Source: Trematomus loennbergii
Lineage: Eukaryota; Chordata; Actinopteri; Perciformes; Nototheniidae
DNA length: 64,000 bases
Assembly: GCA_012861695.1 (NCBI GenBank)
Contig: JAAOOA010000451.1
Coordinates: forward strand, 5,001-69,000
Direction of reading: 5' to 3'
Shown: positions 32,001 through 36,339 of the stretch, piece after piece
How positions within the stretch are numbered: position 1 is the first letter of the stretch
Layout of the letters: each line of letters opens with the position of its first letter
The notes under the pieces: generated by a model
What the model was told of the DNA's origin: nothing
The model's database searches: none
The model's input: only the letters and a program-made list of their open reading frames with translations
Program-made: the position numbers and the translations under genes

Positions 32001-33185
32001 ATAGACAGTGGCGCCGGAAGCAGGGGGCCAAGGGGCCAGTGCCCCCCCTGCTTTACAGCCCTGCCCCACATTTTCGCAGCGGCGGATGCGCAGAACACTA
32101 CATCCCGTTTCAAACATTCCCCTCTACTCTAAAGTCCCATCTAAAAAGAACGCGATCTGAGAAGGACTGTTCTTGCTAGTAACGGTTTAAGCAGAGTCCT
32201 TGTCATTCCACTGACCTGCACATTTAGTGATGTGTCGGTCGCGAAGGAGCCGGCTCAAAGAAGTTTGTGAGGCGTTTTGCTGAAAGATGGCATTCAGCTG
32301 TTATAGGCATGCCAACTTGATGCTCTACTCACGATGACTCGATGAGCATAACAAACTGTTAAGATGATGACCTTACGTGTGTAAATATATTTTTCTCTTT
32401 GTGGGGGTCTGCCCCCAAAAAACTGTTTTAAGTCCTGAGAAAGTCAAATAAGACGGTGTGTAAAACTACACTGCCCAGCCAACAGAAAGTAACCACTTTG
32501 ATTTAACTAGGCCAGTAGGTAAGGACCTTTAAGTTATCATTCAGCTAAATCAATCACATGTAGGAGAATTATGCTTTCTACTTGAATATTATTTAAGAAA
32601 CGTCCCAGCTCTCCAGAGGGTCTCAGTTATCCTGTTGGACCCCCCCCCCCCCTTAAAGCAGAAGCCTCAGATTGATTATAGAGAGGGGAAATATGAAGGG
32701 TCTGTTTAAAGCTAAGGAGATGAAACTAGAGTTAGAACATGTTCTCAGCTCTAACTGACTGAATGTATTTGTAAAGTGGGCTTACCAACACATGGAAGCT
32801 ACTGTGTGATATAGGCTCACATATATATTTAAGAAGTGCAAGAGAAGCAGGAGTCTTCCATTATACTTTAAGGACATGGACAACGGGCCGCATTTGGCCC
32901 ACGGACCGTAGTTTGGACCCCCTGAGTAACAGCAGCACTCAATCAGGACTGAACTTCACCTGAAGGTCGTCCTCGTGCTTGTGTTTCAAACTCTCCTGTA
33001 AAGCTCGTCTTTTCTTCCGCACTTTTTCTCGAATGTCACTAAAGCAGAGAAACAGAGCTAACGTTAGCTTAGATGCTAACCGTGAGATCTCAGACACGTG
33101 ATGTGAACGTTGAAGACTTTAACTAAGGTTGTTAGTGTGAACAACAACAAGAAAGCAGGTAGTTTGGTTACCTTGATGAAGCCAT
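425..33185 (-). CDS. cc2d2a: cc2d2a, coiled-coil and C2 domain containing 2A; 33 exons, 3' end outside window
   Basis: CC2D2A is a scaffold of the MKS/B9 module at the ciliary transition zone, where it helps gate entry of membrane proteins into the cilium; human mutations cause Joubert and Meckel syndromes (family knowledge). The 33 exons total about 4,250 coding bases (about 1,420 codons). Recalled human CC2D2A is about 1,620 residues, so roughly the last 250 lie left of base 425. Order from the N-terminus: basic/acidic region and coiled coil (exons 1-9), conserved blocks such as [20 protein letters not shown] and [18 protein letters not shown] (exons 11-12), coiled coil (14-17), a first C2-like region (17-19), [16 protein letters not shown] (21), a central C2 domain (27-30), then the start of a transglutaminase-like domain (33). 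Nearly all junctions are GT-AG with matching phase. Seven exons carry 1-2 base frameshifts in short runs, which I infer to be sequencing errors. Confidence 0.95.
665..753 (-). CDS. cc2d2a: cc2d2a exon 32 (one base missing)
   Basis: Reads [14 protein letters not shown], then [14 protein letters not shown] after one missing base in the run at 712-715. It matches human ELVARYVSLIPFLP and VSFGGICDLWSTSD. 89+1 bases make 30 codons. The acceptor is 13 C followed by AG. Confidence 0.92.
813..930. repeat. GT/GA microsatellite (cc2d2a intron 31)
   Basis: A (GT)n run followed by (GA)n and again (GT)n inside the 283-base intron between exons 31 and 32. Confidence 0.95.
1037..1235 (-). CDS. cc2d2a: cc2d2a exon 31 (two bases missing)
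   Basis: Reads [20 protein letters not shown] and [19 protein letters not shown]. An early stop then appears where conservation predicts [10 protein letters not shown]. Two one-base losses, at GG 1,089-1,090 and in the G7 run 1,078-1,084, explain it and give exactly 67 codons with phase 0. Donor GCG|GTCAGT is followed by 13 G in the transcript. Confidence 0.93.
1236..1647. other. cc2d2a intron 30, nothing recognised
   Basis: AT-rich intron sequence without an open frame, array or transposon end that I recognise. Confidence 0.6.
1648..1818 (-). CDS. cc2d2a: cc2d2a exon 30
   Basis: 171 bases, 57 codons: [20 protein letters not shown] then [20 protein letters not shown], matching human [11 protein letters not shown] and FITIEPQLVPGEPIREK. 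Donor AAG|GTGGGT. Confidence 0.98.
1835..2783. repeat. 57-bp minisatellite filling cc2d2a intron 29
   Basis: About 16-17 units of 57 bp, starting at the exon 29 donor and ending about 17 bases from the exon 30 acceptor, so nearly the whole intron is array. The transcript-sense unit contains GAGAGGACTCTTTAAAG, also found at +3 of the real donor. Units differ by a few substitutions. Confidence 0.95.
2784..2882 (-). CDS. cc2d2a: cc2d2a exon 29 (C2 domain)
   Basis: 99 bases reading [20 protein letters not shown] then [13 protein letters not shown], matching human [21 protein letters not shown]. The donor AGG|GTGAGAGGACTC runs into a 57-bp array that shares this sequence from about position +3. 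Confidence 0.97.
3217..3313 (-). CDS. cc2d2a: cc2d2a exon 28 (C2 domain)
   Basis: 97 bases reading [20 protein letters not shown] then [12 protein letters not shown], matching human [26 protein letters not shown]. Donor GGG|GTGAGT. Confidence 0.97.
3612..4215. repeat. dispersed repeat, interrupted copy (cc2d2a intron 27)
   Basis: The pieces at 3,612-3,691 and 4,141-4,212 are inverted matches of a continuous segment at about 12,960-13,115. The T-rich 450 bases between them (tracts of aaatctttt) are absent from the other copy, so they are an insertion. Confidence 0.65.
4757..5240. repeat. GT-rich minisatellite (cc2d2a intron 27)
   Basis: About 20 irregular units of 20-27 bp with the core gtggtacagtgtgtaggtgt. 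Confidence 0.93.
5684..5793 (-). CDS. cc2d2a: cc2d2a exon 27 (C2 domain)
   Basis: 110 bases reading [20 protein letters not shown] then [17 protein letters not shown], a typical C2 strand with the NP-W-EEL motif. Donor TCAG|GTGACT. Confidence 0.97.
5930..6290. other. cc2d2a intron 26, probable dispersed repeat
   Basis: The text resembles common fish repeats (a cagaggaccggacctcgg stretch, an aataaa with a following tcttgcctgg), but I cannot name a family or see its ends. Confidence 0.3.
6342..6399 (-). CDS. cc2d2a: cc2d2a exon 26
   Basis: 58 bases reading [20 protein letters not shown]. It fills the poorly conserved linker between exon 25 and the C2 domain, with the right phase on both sides. 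Donor CAG|GTACAA. Confidence 0.75.
6530..7215 (+). repeat. AAAAAGTCAGAATTTT element, copy 1 (cc2d2a intron 25)
   Basis: A head with gcatgtgaaggacactgttc is followed by about 70 bp (tggatcctgaggttgaagct), a run of degenerate 17-25 bp units (gaaaaagtcagattttgaga), then a second copy of the 70-bp segment. Other copies are at 10,466, 18,722 and 21,555. No coding capacity seen. Confidence 0.8.
7236..7352. repeat. 12-13 bp array fused to the exon 25 donor
   Basis: About 9 units of ggggtttctgag. In transcript sense the units read TCAGAAACCCC, which is also the sequence from position +3 of the exon 25 donor. Confidence 0.93.
7353..7519 (-). CDS. cc2d2a: cc2d2a exon 25 (one base missing)
   Basis: Reads [15 protein letters not shown], then after one missing base in the run at 7,474-7,476, [20 protein letters not shown] and [18 protein letters not shown], the lead-in to the central C2 domain. 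The donor CAG|GTCAGAAACC is continuous with a 12-13 bp array. Confidence 0.95.
7520..8480. other. cc2d2a intron 24, nothing recognised
   Basis: Single-copy-looking intron; a short G10 run at about 8,035. No transposon ends or arrays noticed. Confidence 0.5.
8481..8572 (-). CDS. cc2d2a: cc2d2a exon 24
   Basis: 92 bases reading [20 protein letters not shown] then [10 protein letters not shown], matching human [20 protein letters not shown]. Donor CGG|GTACATG. Confidence 0.96.
8594..8838. repeat. 57-bp tandem repeat upstream of exon 24 acceptor
   Basis: About four units containing gggtccatgctgttctctct and ctcactagagcag, beginning about 20 bases upstream of the exon 24 acceptor in transcript order. 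Confidence 0.92.
8855..9783. mobile_element. hAT-like non-autonomous element, copy with a 510-bp insertion
   Basis: It matches the element at 32,525-32,928 over both flanks and ends in tagtttggaccccctgag, a hAT-type terminus. The block 8,897-9,405 is absent from the other copy and is flanked by atgatg on both sides, so it is a later insertion. Confidence 0.65.
8914..9262. repeat. 16-17 bp minisatellite (cc2d2a intron 23)
   Basis: About 20 units of cccctgtcccctgcag. It lies inside the insertion at 8,897-9,405. The Pro/Cys-rich open frames here are array artefacts. Confidence 0.95.
9814..9906 (-). CDS. cc2d2a: cc2d2a exon 23
   Basis: 93 bases, 31 codons: [20 protein letters not shown] then [11 protein letters not shown]. 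The acceptor GGTGTCCTCAG is preceded by a long GT repeat instead of a pyrimidine tract. Donor AAG|GTGAGC. Confidence 0.97.
9914..10147. repeat. CA microsatellite touching the exon 23 acceptor
   Basis: 234 bases of (CA)n with a few CC interruptions. In the transcript it is (UG)n ending 8-10 bases before the acceptor AG of exon 23. Confidence 0.97.
10240..10443 (-). CDS. cc2d2a: cc2d2a exon 22
   Basis: 204 bases, phase 0 at both ends: [20 protein letters not shown] and [20 protein letters not shown], nearly identical to the human FFRLEQLQQEFNFVSDQEL block. Donor CAG|GTCAGA. Confidence 0.97.
10466..11410 (-). repeat. AAAAAGTCAGAATTTT element, copy 2 (cc2d2a intron 21)
   Basis: Reverse orientation to copy 1. 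The unique segment is at 10,466-10,560, then about 850 bases of tttttctcaaaattatgac-type units. It begins about 22 bases upstream of the exon 22 acceptor. Confidence 0.8.
11412..11505. repeat. retroposon fragment (cc2d2a intron 21)
   Basis: The segment with ttgttggaggagctcaggtc is the reverse of a segment at 22,840-22,920, beside the same kind of retroposon tail. Confidence 0.5.
11560..11698 (-). CDS. cc2d2a: cc2d2a exon 21
   Basis: 139 bases reading [20 protein letters not shown] then [20 protein letters not shown], matching human [34 protein letters not shown]. Donor AAA|GTGAGT. Confidence 0.97.
11720..12304. other. cc2d2a intron 20, mostly unrecognised
   Basis: Contains a short palindrome (tctctaccatctctctcaga then tggtagagagaagg, about 12,016-12,048) and two copies of cattcgaacacgtctcactc at about 11,991 and 12,157. 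No element named. Confidence 0.45.
12305..12516 (+). repeat. retroposon 3' end next to the exon 20 donor
   Basis: Shares ttgtgggaaacagtattt and gacagtaaagttgactt with a copy at 23,283-23,507 and a shorter end at 10,170-10,216. Likely a LINE-derived 3' tail or SINE; class not certain. Confidence 0.6.
12526..12673 (-). CDS. cc2d2a: cc2d2a exon 20
   Basis: 148 bases reading [20 protein letters not shown] through [12 protein letters not shown] and a Pro/Ala-rich end. It matches human [20 protein letters not shown]. The donor ACAG|GTAATG lies about 11 bases from a retroposon tail. Confidence 0.95.
13137..13298 (-). CDS. cc2d2a: cc2d2a exon 19 (one base missing)
   Basis: Reads [28 protein letters not shown], then after one missing base in the C4 run at 13,215-13,218, [20 protein letters not shown]. 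It matches human VYETVG and [18 protein letters not shown]. Donor GTG|GTGAGT. Confidence 0.9.
13355..14040. mobile_element. AAGTA-rich fish element, copy 1 (cc2d2a intron 18)
   Basis: About six 33-bp units (aaaagtagaagtactcagat) are followed by a unique part ending cttaagttcagta. The unique part is an inverted match to 59,877-60,350. Common in fish genomes by appearance; probably a non-autonomous DNA element. Confidence 0.65.
14055..14231 (-). CDS. cc2d2a: cc2d2a exon 18 (first C2-like region; one base missing)
   Basis: Reads AEVSRREDV, then after one missing base (CC for CCC at 14,203-14,204) [18 protein letters not shown] and [18 protein letters not shown], a C2-like beta-sandwich segment. 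The added base gives 178 and the right phase into exon 19. Donor CAG|GTAGAG. Confidence 0.92.
14232..14645. other. cc2d2a intron 17, proximal part, nothing recognised
   Basis: About 410 bases of apparently unique sequence between exon 18 and the big array. Confidence 0.5.
14651..17421. repeat. 38-44 bp minisatellite of about 65-70 units at the exon 17 donor
   Basis: In transcript sense the unit is GAAGTCTGTGAGAG followed by GTACACTGAAC, CCTCGTTGATAA and an optional GATAA. The first 14 bases match the last 14 of exon 17 (GAAGTCTGCAAGAG), and the next bases match the real donor. Units at 17,422 and about 16,943 share the exon's TTGCAG spelling on the plus strand. All open frames here come from the repeat. 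Confidence 0.96.
17422..17692 (-). CDS. cc2d2a: cc2d2a exon 17 (two apparent 2-base deletions)
   Basis: Starts [20 protein letters not shown], then an acidic stretch and [10 protein letters not shown]. After that the conserved reading moves twice: to [17 protein letters not shown], then to [10 protein letters not shown], which joins exon 18. Each shift fits the loss of two bases, in a GA run near 17,511-17,519 and in a C/G run at 17,450-17,451; 271 bases would become 275 and restore the phase to exon 18. The donor GAG|GTACAC is the first unit of a 2.8-kb tandem array. Confidence 0.88.
17693..18266. other. cc2d2a intron 16, unrecognised part
   Basis: AT-rich intron; an imperfect hairpin around gataaatgcatacaatg / tgcatttataagataag at about 18,037-18,170. 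No element identified. Confidence 0.45.
18267..18489. repeat. 25-bp minisatellite near the exon 16 donor
   Basis: Nearly nine almost identical units of ctatctgtgcagtacccagg + cccct, starting about 20 bases from the exon 16 donor. Confidence 0.96.
18512..18668 (-). CDS. cc2d2a: cc2d2a exon 16
   Basis: 157 bases reading [20 protein letters not shown] then [20 protein letters not shown], a clear heptad-rich coiled coil matching the human [20 protein letters not shown] segment. Donor CAG|GTACAG; a 25-bp minisatellite begins about 20 bases downstream. Confidence 0.96.
18722..19185 (+). repeat. AAAAAGTCAGAATTTT element, copy 3 (cc2d2a intron 15)
   Basis: Starts with catatcagcatgtgaaggac and the 70-bp segment, then about 330 bases of aaaaagtcatatttttgaga-type units. 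About 50 bases from the exon 16 acceptor. No second 70-bp segment seen. Confidence 0.78.
19186..19901. other. cc2d2a intron 15, AT-rich remainder
   Basis: Very AT-rich, with an (ATT)n run near 19,725-19,752 followed by aataaatcaaatcaaatgag, which resembles a LINE or SINE tail. Family not identified. Confidence 0.4.
19902..20042 (-). CDS. cc2d2a: cc2d2a exon 15
   Basis: 141 bases reading [20 protein letters not shown] and [20 protein letters not shown], matching the human VWKEMKSLREFQRFTNTP block. Charged, coiled-coil-like. Donor GGAG|GTACAG. Confidence 0.96.
20043..21438. other. cc2d2a intron 14, nothing recognised
   Basis: 1.4 kb without arrays or transposon ends that I could identify. Confidence 0.5.
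21439..21545 (-). CDS. cc2d2a: cc2d2a exon 14
   Basis: 107 bases reading [20 protein letters not shown] through [10 protein letters not shown] plus two bases; start of the central coiled coil. Donor GTCAG|GTGAGG was preferred over GAG|GTCAGG because it keeps phase with exon 15. Confidence 0.88.
21555..22318 (+). repeat. AAAAAGTCAGAATTTT element, copy 4, filling cc2d2a intron 13
   Basis: The array starts about 10 bases from the exon 14 acceptor and is followed by gcatgtgaaggacactgttc and the 70-bp segment, ending about 32 bases from the exon 13 donor. Almost the whole 804-base intron is this element. Confidence 0.82.
22350..22559 (-). CDS. cc2d2a: cc2d2a exon 13
   Basis: 210 bases, phase 0 at both ends: [20 protein letters not shown] and [20 protein letters not shown], matching human FQLDIDISGLIFTHHPCFS and [11 protein letters not shown]. 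It ends in LTDK before exon 14. Confidence 0.97.
22936..23021. repeat. GT microsatellite touching the exon 12 donor
   Basis: (GT)n on the plus strand; in the transcript the donor GUGAG continues straight into (AC)n. Confidence 0.97.
23025..23156 (-). CDS. cc2d2a: cc2d2a exon 12
   Basis: 132 bases, phase 0 at both ends: [20 protein letters not shown] through ALHTVYRK. The [15 protein letters not shown] block is diagnostic. The donor AAG|GTGAGACAC runs directly into a CA repeat in the transcript. Confidence 0.96.
23283..23507 (+). repeat. retroposon 3' end next to the exon 11 donor
   Basis: Second copy of the 12,305-12,516 sequence in the same orientation, ending in gacagtaaagtt about 25 bases from the exon 11 donor. 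Confidence 0.6.
23533..23669 (-). CDS. cc2d2a: cc2d2a exon 11
   Basis: 137 bases reading [20 protein letters not shown] then LYVGERPP and [13 protein letters not shown], one of the best conserved CC2D2A blocks. The phase joins exactly to exon 10. Donor GAG|GTGAGA; a retroposon 3' end lies about 20 bases inside the intron. Confidence 0.95.
23670..24655. other. cc2d2a intron 10, nothing recognised
   Basis: About 1 kb without features I can name, lying before the tyrosine-recombinase fragment. Confidence 0.45.
24886..25150 (+). pseudogene. tyrosine recombinase C-terminal fragment
   Basis: Reads [20 protein letters not shown], then [13 protein letters not shown] and [20 protein letters not shown]. 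This keeps the H-x-x-R, tryptophan and final tyrosine region of DIRS-type recombinases. It resembles the intact recombinase at 39,336-40,388 but is only the C-terminal part. Confidence 0.72.
25239..26310. mobile_element. hAT-family element, internally deleted
   Basis: Termini cagtggttcccaacc and ggttgggaaccactg are perfect inverted repeats. The 8-bp target duplication cagtagag (25,231-25,238) / cagtaggg (26,311-26,318) differs by one base. hAT elements make 8-bp duplications. At 1.07 kb it is far shorter than an autonomous element. Confidence 0.88.
25652..25930 (+). pseudogene. hAT transposase C-terminal relic
   Basis: Between the hAT termini, one frame reads [20 protein letters not shown] and [18 protein letters not shown], similar to the dimerisation-region end of Charlie/ZBED-type hAT transposases. 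The frame shifts and the N-terminal and catalytic parts are absent. Confidence 0.7.
26768..26921 (-). CDS. cc2d2a: cc2d2a exon 10
   Basis: 154 bases reading [20 protein letters not shown] through VLFTPSFTS, then one base of the next codon. The VLFTPS part aligns with human MLFIPS. Donor TCAG|GTGACC. Confidence 0.9.
27139..27318 (-). CDS. cc2d2a: cc2d2a exon 9 (acidic region)
   Basis: 180 bases, phase 0 at both ends. [20 protein letters not shown] matches the human [12 protein letters not shown] block, followed by a glutamate/glutamine-rich low-complexity tract. Donor CAG|GTTAGA. Confidence 0.92.
27319..28160. other. cc2d2a intron 8, nothing recognised
   Basis: 840 bases without arrays or transposon ends that I can identify. 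Confidence 0.5.
28161..28241 (-). CDS. cc2d2a: cc2d2a exon 8
   Basis: 81 bases, phase 0 at both ends: [20 protein letters not shown] then FREASRR, matching the SRVKF(H/R)(D/E)(S/A) segment of vertebrate CC2D2A. Donor CGA|GTAAGG. Confidence 0.88.
28277..28370. repeat. short G/C-rich tandem repeat at the exon 7 donor
   Basis: Four or five copies of ctgtgaggacccccc with a C-run, ending within 10 bases of the exon 7 donor. Confidence 0.85.
28372..28470 (-). CDS. cc2d2a: cc2d2a exon 7
   Basis: 99 bases, phase 0 at both ends: [20 protein letters not shown] through TRFDRE. Acceptor TTCCAG, donor GAG|GTAAGG. G-rich short tandem repeats follow the donor at once. Confidence 0.8.
28503..28738. repeat. 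37-bp minisatellite upstream of exon 7 acceptor
   Basis: About six units built from acatcaacatgtgtcccctc and ttcttcatgtctcttct, about 32 bases from the acceptor. Confidence 0.95.
28828..29668. repeat. 15-bp minisatellite of about 56 units at the exon 6 donor
   Basis: Units of tgttgtattagca(tg), some with gtgttagc or gtattaac. In transcript sense each unit carries ATGCTAATAC or ATGCTAACAC. It starts about 12 bases after the exon 6 donor. Confidence 0.96.
29676..29767 (-). CDS. cc2d2a: cc2d2a exon 6
   Basis: 92 bases reading [20 protein letters not shown] then [10 protein letters not shown], which aligns with the MREKLQAAR segment of human CC2D2A. Donor AGG|GTACATG. A 15-bp minisatellite starts about 12 bases into the intron. 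Confidence 0.8.
29768..30404. other. cc2d2a intron 5, nothing recognised
   Basis: 637 bases of intron without an identifiable repeat. Confidence 0.5.
30405..30548 (-). CDS. cc2d2a: cc2d2a exon 5 (3' boundary uncertain)
   Basis: Open frame [20 protein letters not shown] continuing to EKL after acceptor GCAG. The acidic composition suits this part of CC2D2A. With donor TTG|GTGTCC the exon is 144 bases and ends in phase 0, but exon 6 expects one base; the earlier donor CACA|GTGAAG (exon from about 30,481) would give that phase. I cannot choose between them. Confidence 0.5.
30643..30726 (-). CDS. cc2d2a: cc2d2a exon 4
   Basis: 84 bases, phase 0 at both ends. It reads [20 protein letters not shown] followed by a run of Gln and Arg (QRQRRRRK). 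The acceptor is a tandem CAGCAG, so one glutamine is optional. Donor AAG|GTACGC. Confidence 0.7.
30765..31345. repeat. CA-rich compound minisatellite at the exon 3 donor
   Basis: About 24 units of ctactacaggctacacac joined by variable (AC)n, filling nearly all of the intron between exons 3 and 4. The Thr/His/Tyr-rich frames are artefacts. Confidence 0.95.
31351..31403 (-). CDS. cc2d2a: cc2d2a exon 3 (tentative, one base short)
   Basis: 53 bases between acceptor CATAG and donor AAG|GTAGGTG. The readable frame [17 protein letters not shown] needs one extra base near the acceptor (GG for GGG) to keep phase between exons 2 and 4. The same kind of loss is seen in firmly identified exons. A CA-rich array begins within about 5 bases of the donor. 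Confidence 0.45.
31404..32524. other. cc2d2a intron 2, unclassified repeat-like sequence
   Basis: Includes gtggcgccggaagcaggggg (about 32,009) and a possible old SINE or DNA-element stretch. I cannot name a family. Confidence 0.4.
32525..32928. mobile_element. hAT-like non-autonomous element, uninterrupted copy
   Basis: Near-identical to the two flanks of 8,855-9,783 and ending in tagtttggaccccctgag. It serves as the empty-site reference for the insertion in the other copy. It lies about 30 bases from the exon 2 donor. Confidence 0.65.
32960..33038 (-). CDS. cc2d2a: cc2d2a exon 2
   Basis: 79 bases, acceptor TTTAG and donor CAG|GTGAAG. It reads [20 protein letters not shown] and onward to EDDLQ, a charged helical segment, and ends in phase 0. 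Confidence 0.75.
33172..33185 (-). CDS. cc2d2a: cc2d2a exon 1 (start codon)
   Basis: The exon reads MASS plus two bases of the next codon, then donor AAG|GTAACC. The start is chosen because it joins in phase to exon 2 and opens the first long basic segment. No further coding exon was recognised upstream. Confidence 0.7.
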
Positions 33186-33690
33186 GCTGGAGAAGAGGTT
33201 TGTTTAACGGAAGAACCAGAGAGACGTTATGGCTGCCTAGTAACGGGACATAAACTACTCCTCAACCTACCTTGGAAATAAGCACAAGTCCCGCCTACTG
33301 CGCTGTGATTCGCTAGTGCCCGATACTGCGTCTAACTTTGGATAGGCTGCCTTTAGCTCATGTGTGAAAGAAAGCAGTCAAAACAAGTATAGACAGACAG
33401 ACAGACAAGAAGTTAGACAGACAGACAGACAGACAGAGAGAGAGACAGAGACAGAGACAGATAGACAGGCAGAGAGGAGAGACAGACAGGATTCAAGTTT
33501 CAAGGCTTTTATTGTCATGTGTACAGCTGAGCTACAGTGCAGATATATCAATGAAAATCTGAGGTCACAGGCTCCTCTCCAACAGAGCAACACAATAACA
33601 CAGATAAAATATTACAAGTAAATAAAATAATGTTTTCCCTTTCAGAAAAAGTCAGAAATTTGTAATTTGAGAAAAATAGTCAAAAACTAG
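33186..33690. other. cc2d2a upstream region with (CAGA)n and a retroposon tail
   Basis: Expected to hold the 5' UTR and promoter. No TATA box or clear element can be assigned. A (CAGA)n run lies at 33,390-33,490 and a tttattgtcatgtgtacagc tail, shared with 22,810, at 33,500-33,530. Confidence 0.45.
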
Positions 33691-35540
33691 AAAATGCATT
33701 TCCTGCAGAAAATGCGTGCGAATGCTGTAACTGTGAACATTTGTGGCTGAATTTAGCTGAAAATGCAGAAAAAGCTGAATATGTTATTAGCTGAATGTAG
33801 CTGTTTTTTAGCTACAAAATTGAGAAAAAGCTTAATATTTAAAAGAAAAGGTTTAAAAAAACATGTATAGCCTTGATGTCCTGAAATAGCTGAATAATGT
33901 AATAGTTGAATGGTTTCTGCAGCTGAAAATAGGCTGAAGGAGTTAAATATCAGATGTAAGTAGTAGTGAATGAATTTGTATTAAGATGAGAAAAGAAGTA
34001 AAAAGGCTTGGGAAAGCAGCAGAATATTTGAACTGCAAACTTTTGAACTAACTTGATGGTTAATTATCTGTCGCCATGGCAACGGCATTTGATGACACCC
34101 CATAATACGCTTAGATGTGTTGATGGCTGCATCGTTACCAAACCTGTGAAGTTTTTGGGCCATTTCGAGCATTTTCACTGAAATTATGAGAAAACCATGT
34201 TTCATGGTGAGCATTGTGTTGCCATGGCAACGGCATTTGAAGAAATCTCAAAATTGTCCCGTAGATGTCTTCACGGCTGGACTGTTGGCACACATGTGAA
34301 GTTTGAGCACTTTTTGAACATTTTCATAGGAGTTATACATTACATTAGGAGGTTACATTACTCTCTCTCTTCTCTTGATCACCCTTTCAATCTTCTATCG
34401 CCCTCTCTCTTCTCTTGATCGCCCTCTCTCTCTTCTCTCTCTCTTCTCTTGCTCACCCTCTCTCTCTTGATCGCCCTCTCCCTCTCTCTCTCTCTTGATC
34501 GCCCTCTCTCTTCTCTTGATCGCCCTCTCTCTCTCCTCTTGATCGCCCTCTCTCTCTCTTCTCTTGATCGCCCTCTCTCTCTTCTCTTGATCACCCTCTC
34601 ACTCTTCTATCACCCTCTCTCTCTTCTCTTGATCGCCCTCTCTCTCTCCTCTTGATCGCCCACTCTCTCTCCTCTTGATCACTCTCTCCTCTTGATCGCC
34701 CTCTCTCTCTCTCTTGATCGCCCTCTCTTCTCTTGATCACCCTATCACTTCTATCACCCTCTCTCACTTCTCTTGATGTGTCTGTGAGAGAGAGGGAGAG
34801 AGAGAGAATTGTTACAGCTCAAATGCATTGCAATGACTTCCATGTTAAAAAAGACTTTAAAAAGCTGAATGTTTTAAAAGGATAACATATTTGAAAAAGT
34901 TGAAAGTTTCCCCATCATGTGCTGAAAAGGCTGAATAGTTTGATATTTGAATGGTTCCTGCAGCTGGATTAGGCTCAAGGAGTTAAATAAAGATATTAAA
35001 TGTAAGTAGTAGTGAATGAATGTTTACAAACACCTGTGTGTGTAAACCCAGAGATGAAAGGTTACCATGGTGACGACTTATGACGATTTACCAAAGCAGC
35101 ACTGAGTCCCATTAAGAATGCATTGAGGATTATATCTGACAATTTTGCCACCTGTTCAAAAACTATGGCTCCTATCAAAATTGACCAGACCGTGAGCATC
35201 AGGGAACCCCAATGAACTGATATAATGTTGTTTTTTTTTTTGTTGTGTGTGTAAAATGTGGAGATGGAGCAGTTTGTCTAAGTGTACTTCTCTCTGTTCT
35301 GAAGAAAGTTCCGGAAAGATTTAACATGGGAATCAATTGGGAGCTAGTGGACTTTTTGTCTCTTCATGCCTCAAGAGGCATTTTGTTTAATATTTTTTCT
35401 TCATATTTTTTTCTTTTCCAACCTAGGAGGGTTTTCCTACGTTTTTCATGAAAAATATGTCTGAGGAGTTTAGGGTTTGGGAAATTATGGCAGTTTAAAA
35501 CATTTTTTGAGGAGAATTTGAAGCACCCCTCCACTCTGTT
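33688..35540 (+). mobile_element. Helitron/Helentron-like unit A, left part
   Basis: First of three direct copies. It starts ctagaaaatgcatttcctgc + agaaaatgcgtgcgaatgctgt, carries the TTGATCGCCC minisatellite (34,360-34,780), and is interrupted after base 35,540 by the DIRS-like element; it resumes at 41,231. The class is inferred from the terminal hairpins near 47,450-48,060. Confidence 0.6.
34360..34780. repeat. TTGATCGCCC minisatellite in unit A
   Basis: Irregular 14-23 bp units of cttgatcgccctctctctct, about 420 bases. Confidence 0.93.
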
Positions 35541-35664
35541 ATATCTCTCACAGGCTCCGCCCTCTACTGGACTCTATGGGTACTACTCTCTATCATGCTG
35601 GCGTGCTTTCACCTACTGAATTTACGTAAACGTAGCCGGCCCAATCGGGGCGAGCCTACCTGAA
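35541..35664. repeat. DIRS left inverted terminal repeat
   Basis: Runs from atatctctcacaggctccgc to ccaatcggggcgagcctacc + tgaa. Apart from its outermost part it is the reverse complement of 41,081-41,195. Its outer 44 bases (with two flanking T) match the complement of 40,885-40,928. Confidence 0.92.
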
Positions 35665-35731
35665 TTTTTCTCTTCAGACGAGCTGACAACCGAAGATTAA
35701 ATAAACGTACGAAGATTAGAAGAAACGAAAA

Positions 35732-36124
35732 ATGGACTCACCATTACTGGAATCTCGGCCATGCCCCACCTGCCTTGGTTTGATCGCGGGCACCGATCTC
35801 CACCACCTCTGTAGAGTGTTTGGGGGACCAGGATATTGGCCGAGGCGGTGCCATTCACGTTCGCCATTCCAGCGGGGCGGATGGCTCCGTTTGCCGTTGT
35901 CAGGCACTTCCGGGTTCGGTCCATGGAGGTCCACCGCCCTAGGTGATGACCATGGCGGCGGAGCGCAGCTGCTCCCAGCGGGCAGCAGGCTGGGCAGGGA
36001 GCTGAAAAGAGCTCTGCCACGCTACCGCGTGACAGGGCGACTGCAGATAAACACGGGTGTGTTGGGCATCTCGCTCATTGCTGGAGATGCCCCCACCTCG
36101 CCAGATCAGCGCGATTATTTGTAG
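35732..36124 (+). pseudogene. DIRS ORF1 (gag-like) N-terminal fragment
   Basis: 131 codons starting MDSPLLESRPCPTCLGLIAG, with a Cys-x2-Cys, His-x2-Cys spacing (CPTC, HHLC) like the N-terminus of fish DIRS gag proteins. The rest of ORF1 is not continuous; other frames carry parts. Confidence 0.5.
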
Positions 36125-36339
36125 CTTGATCGTGGCCGCCGTGTGGTATCCCGGTGAGGGATCACGCCGCATGACACTTTTCAAAAAGGACCGTGTTGAT
36201 CTCCTGGGAGCCCCCGTGTTTACGGAAGGGCTCTTTGGATCGGAAAGAACACTGTCCCACACTCCCCGCCCCCTCTGTAAACTCCAGTATAGGAGCCAGC
36301 AGGTGGGCGCGTGCACGTGAGTGGAATAAACCGTAGTGC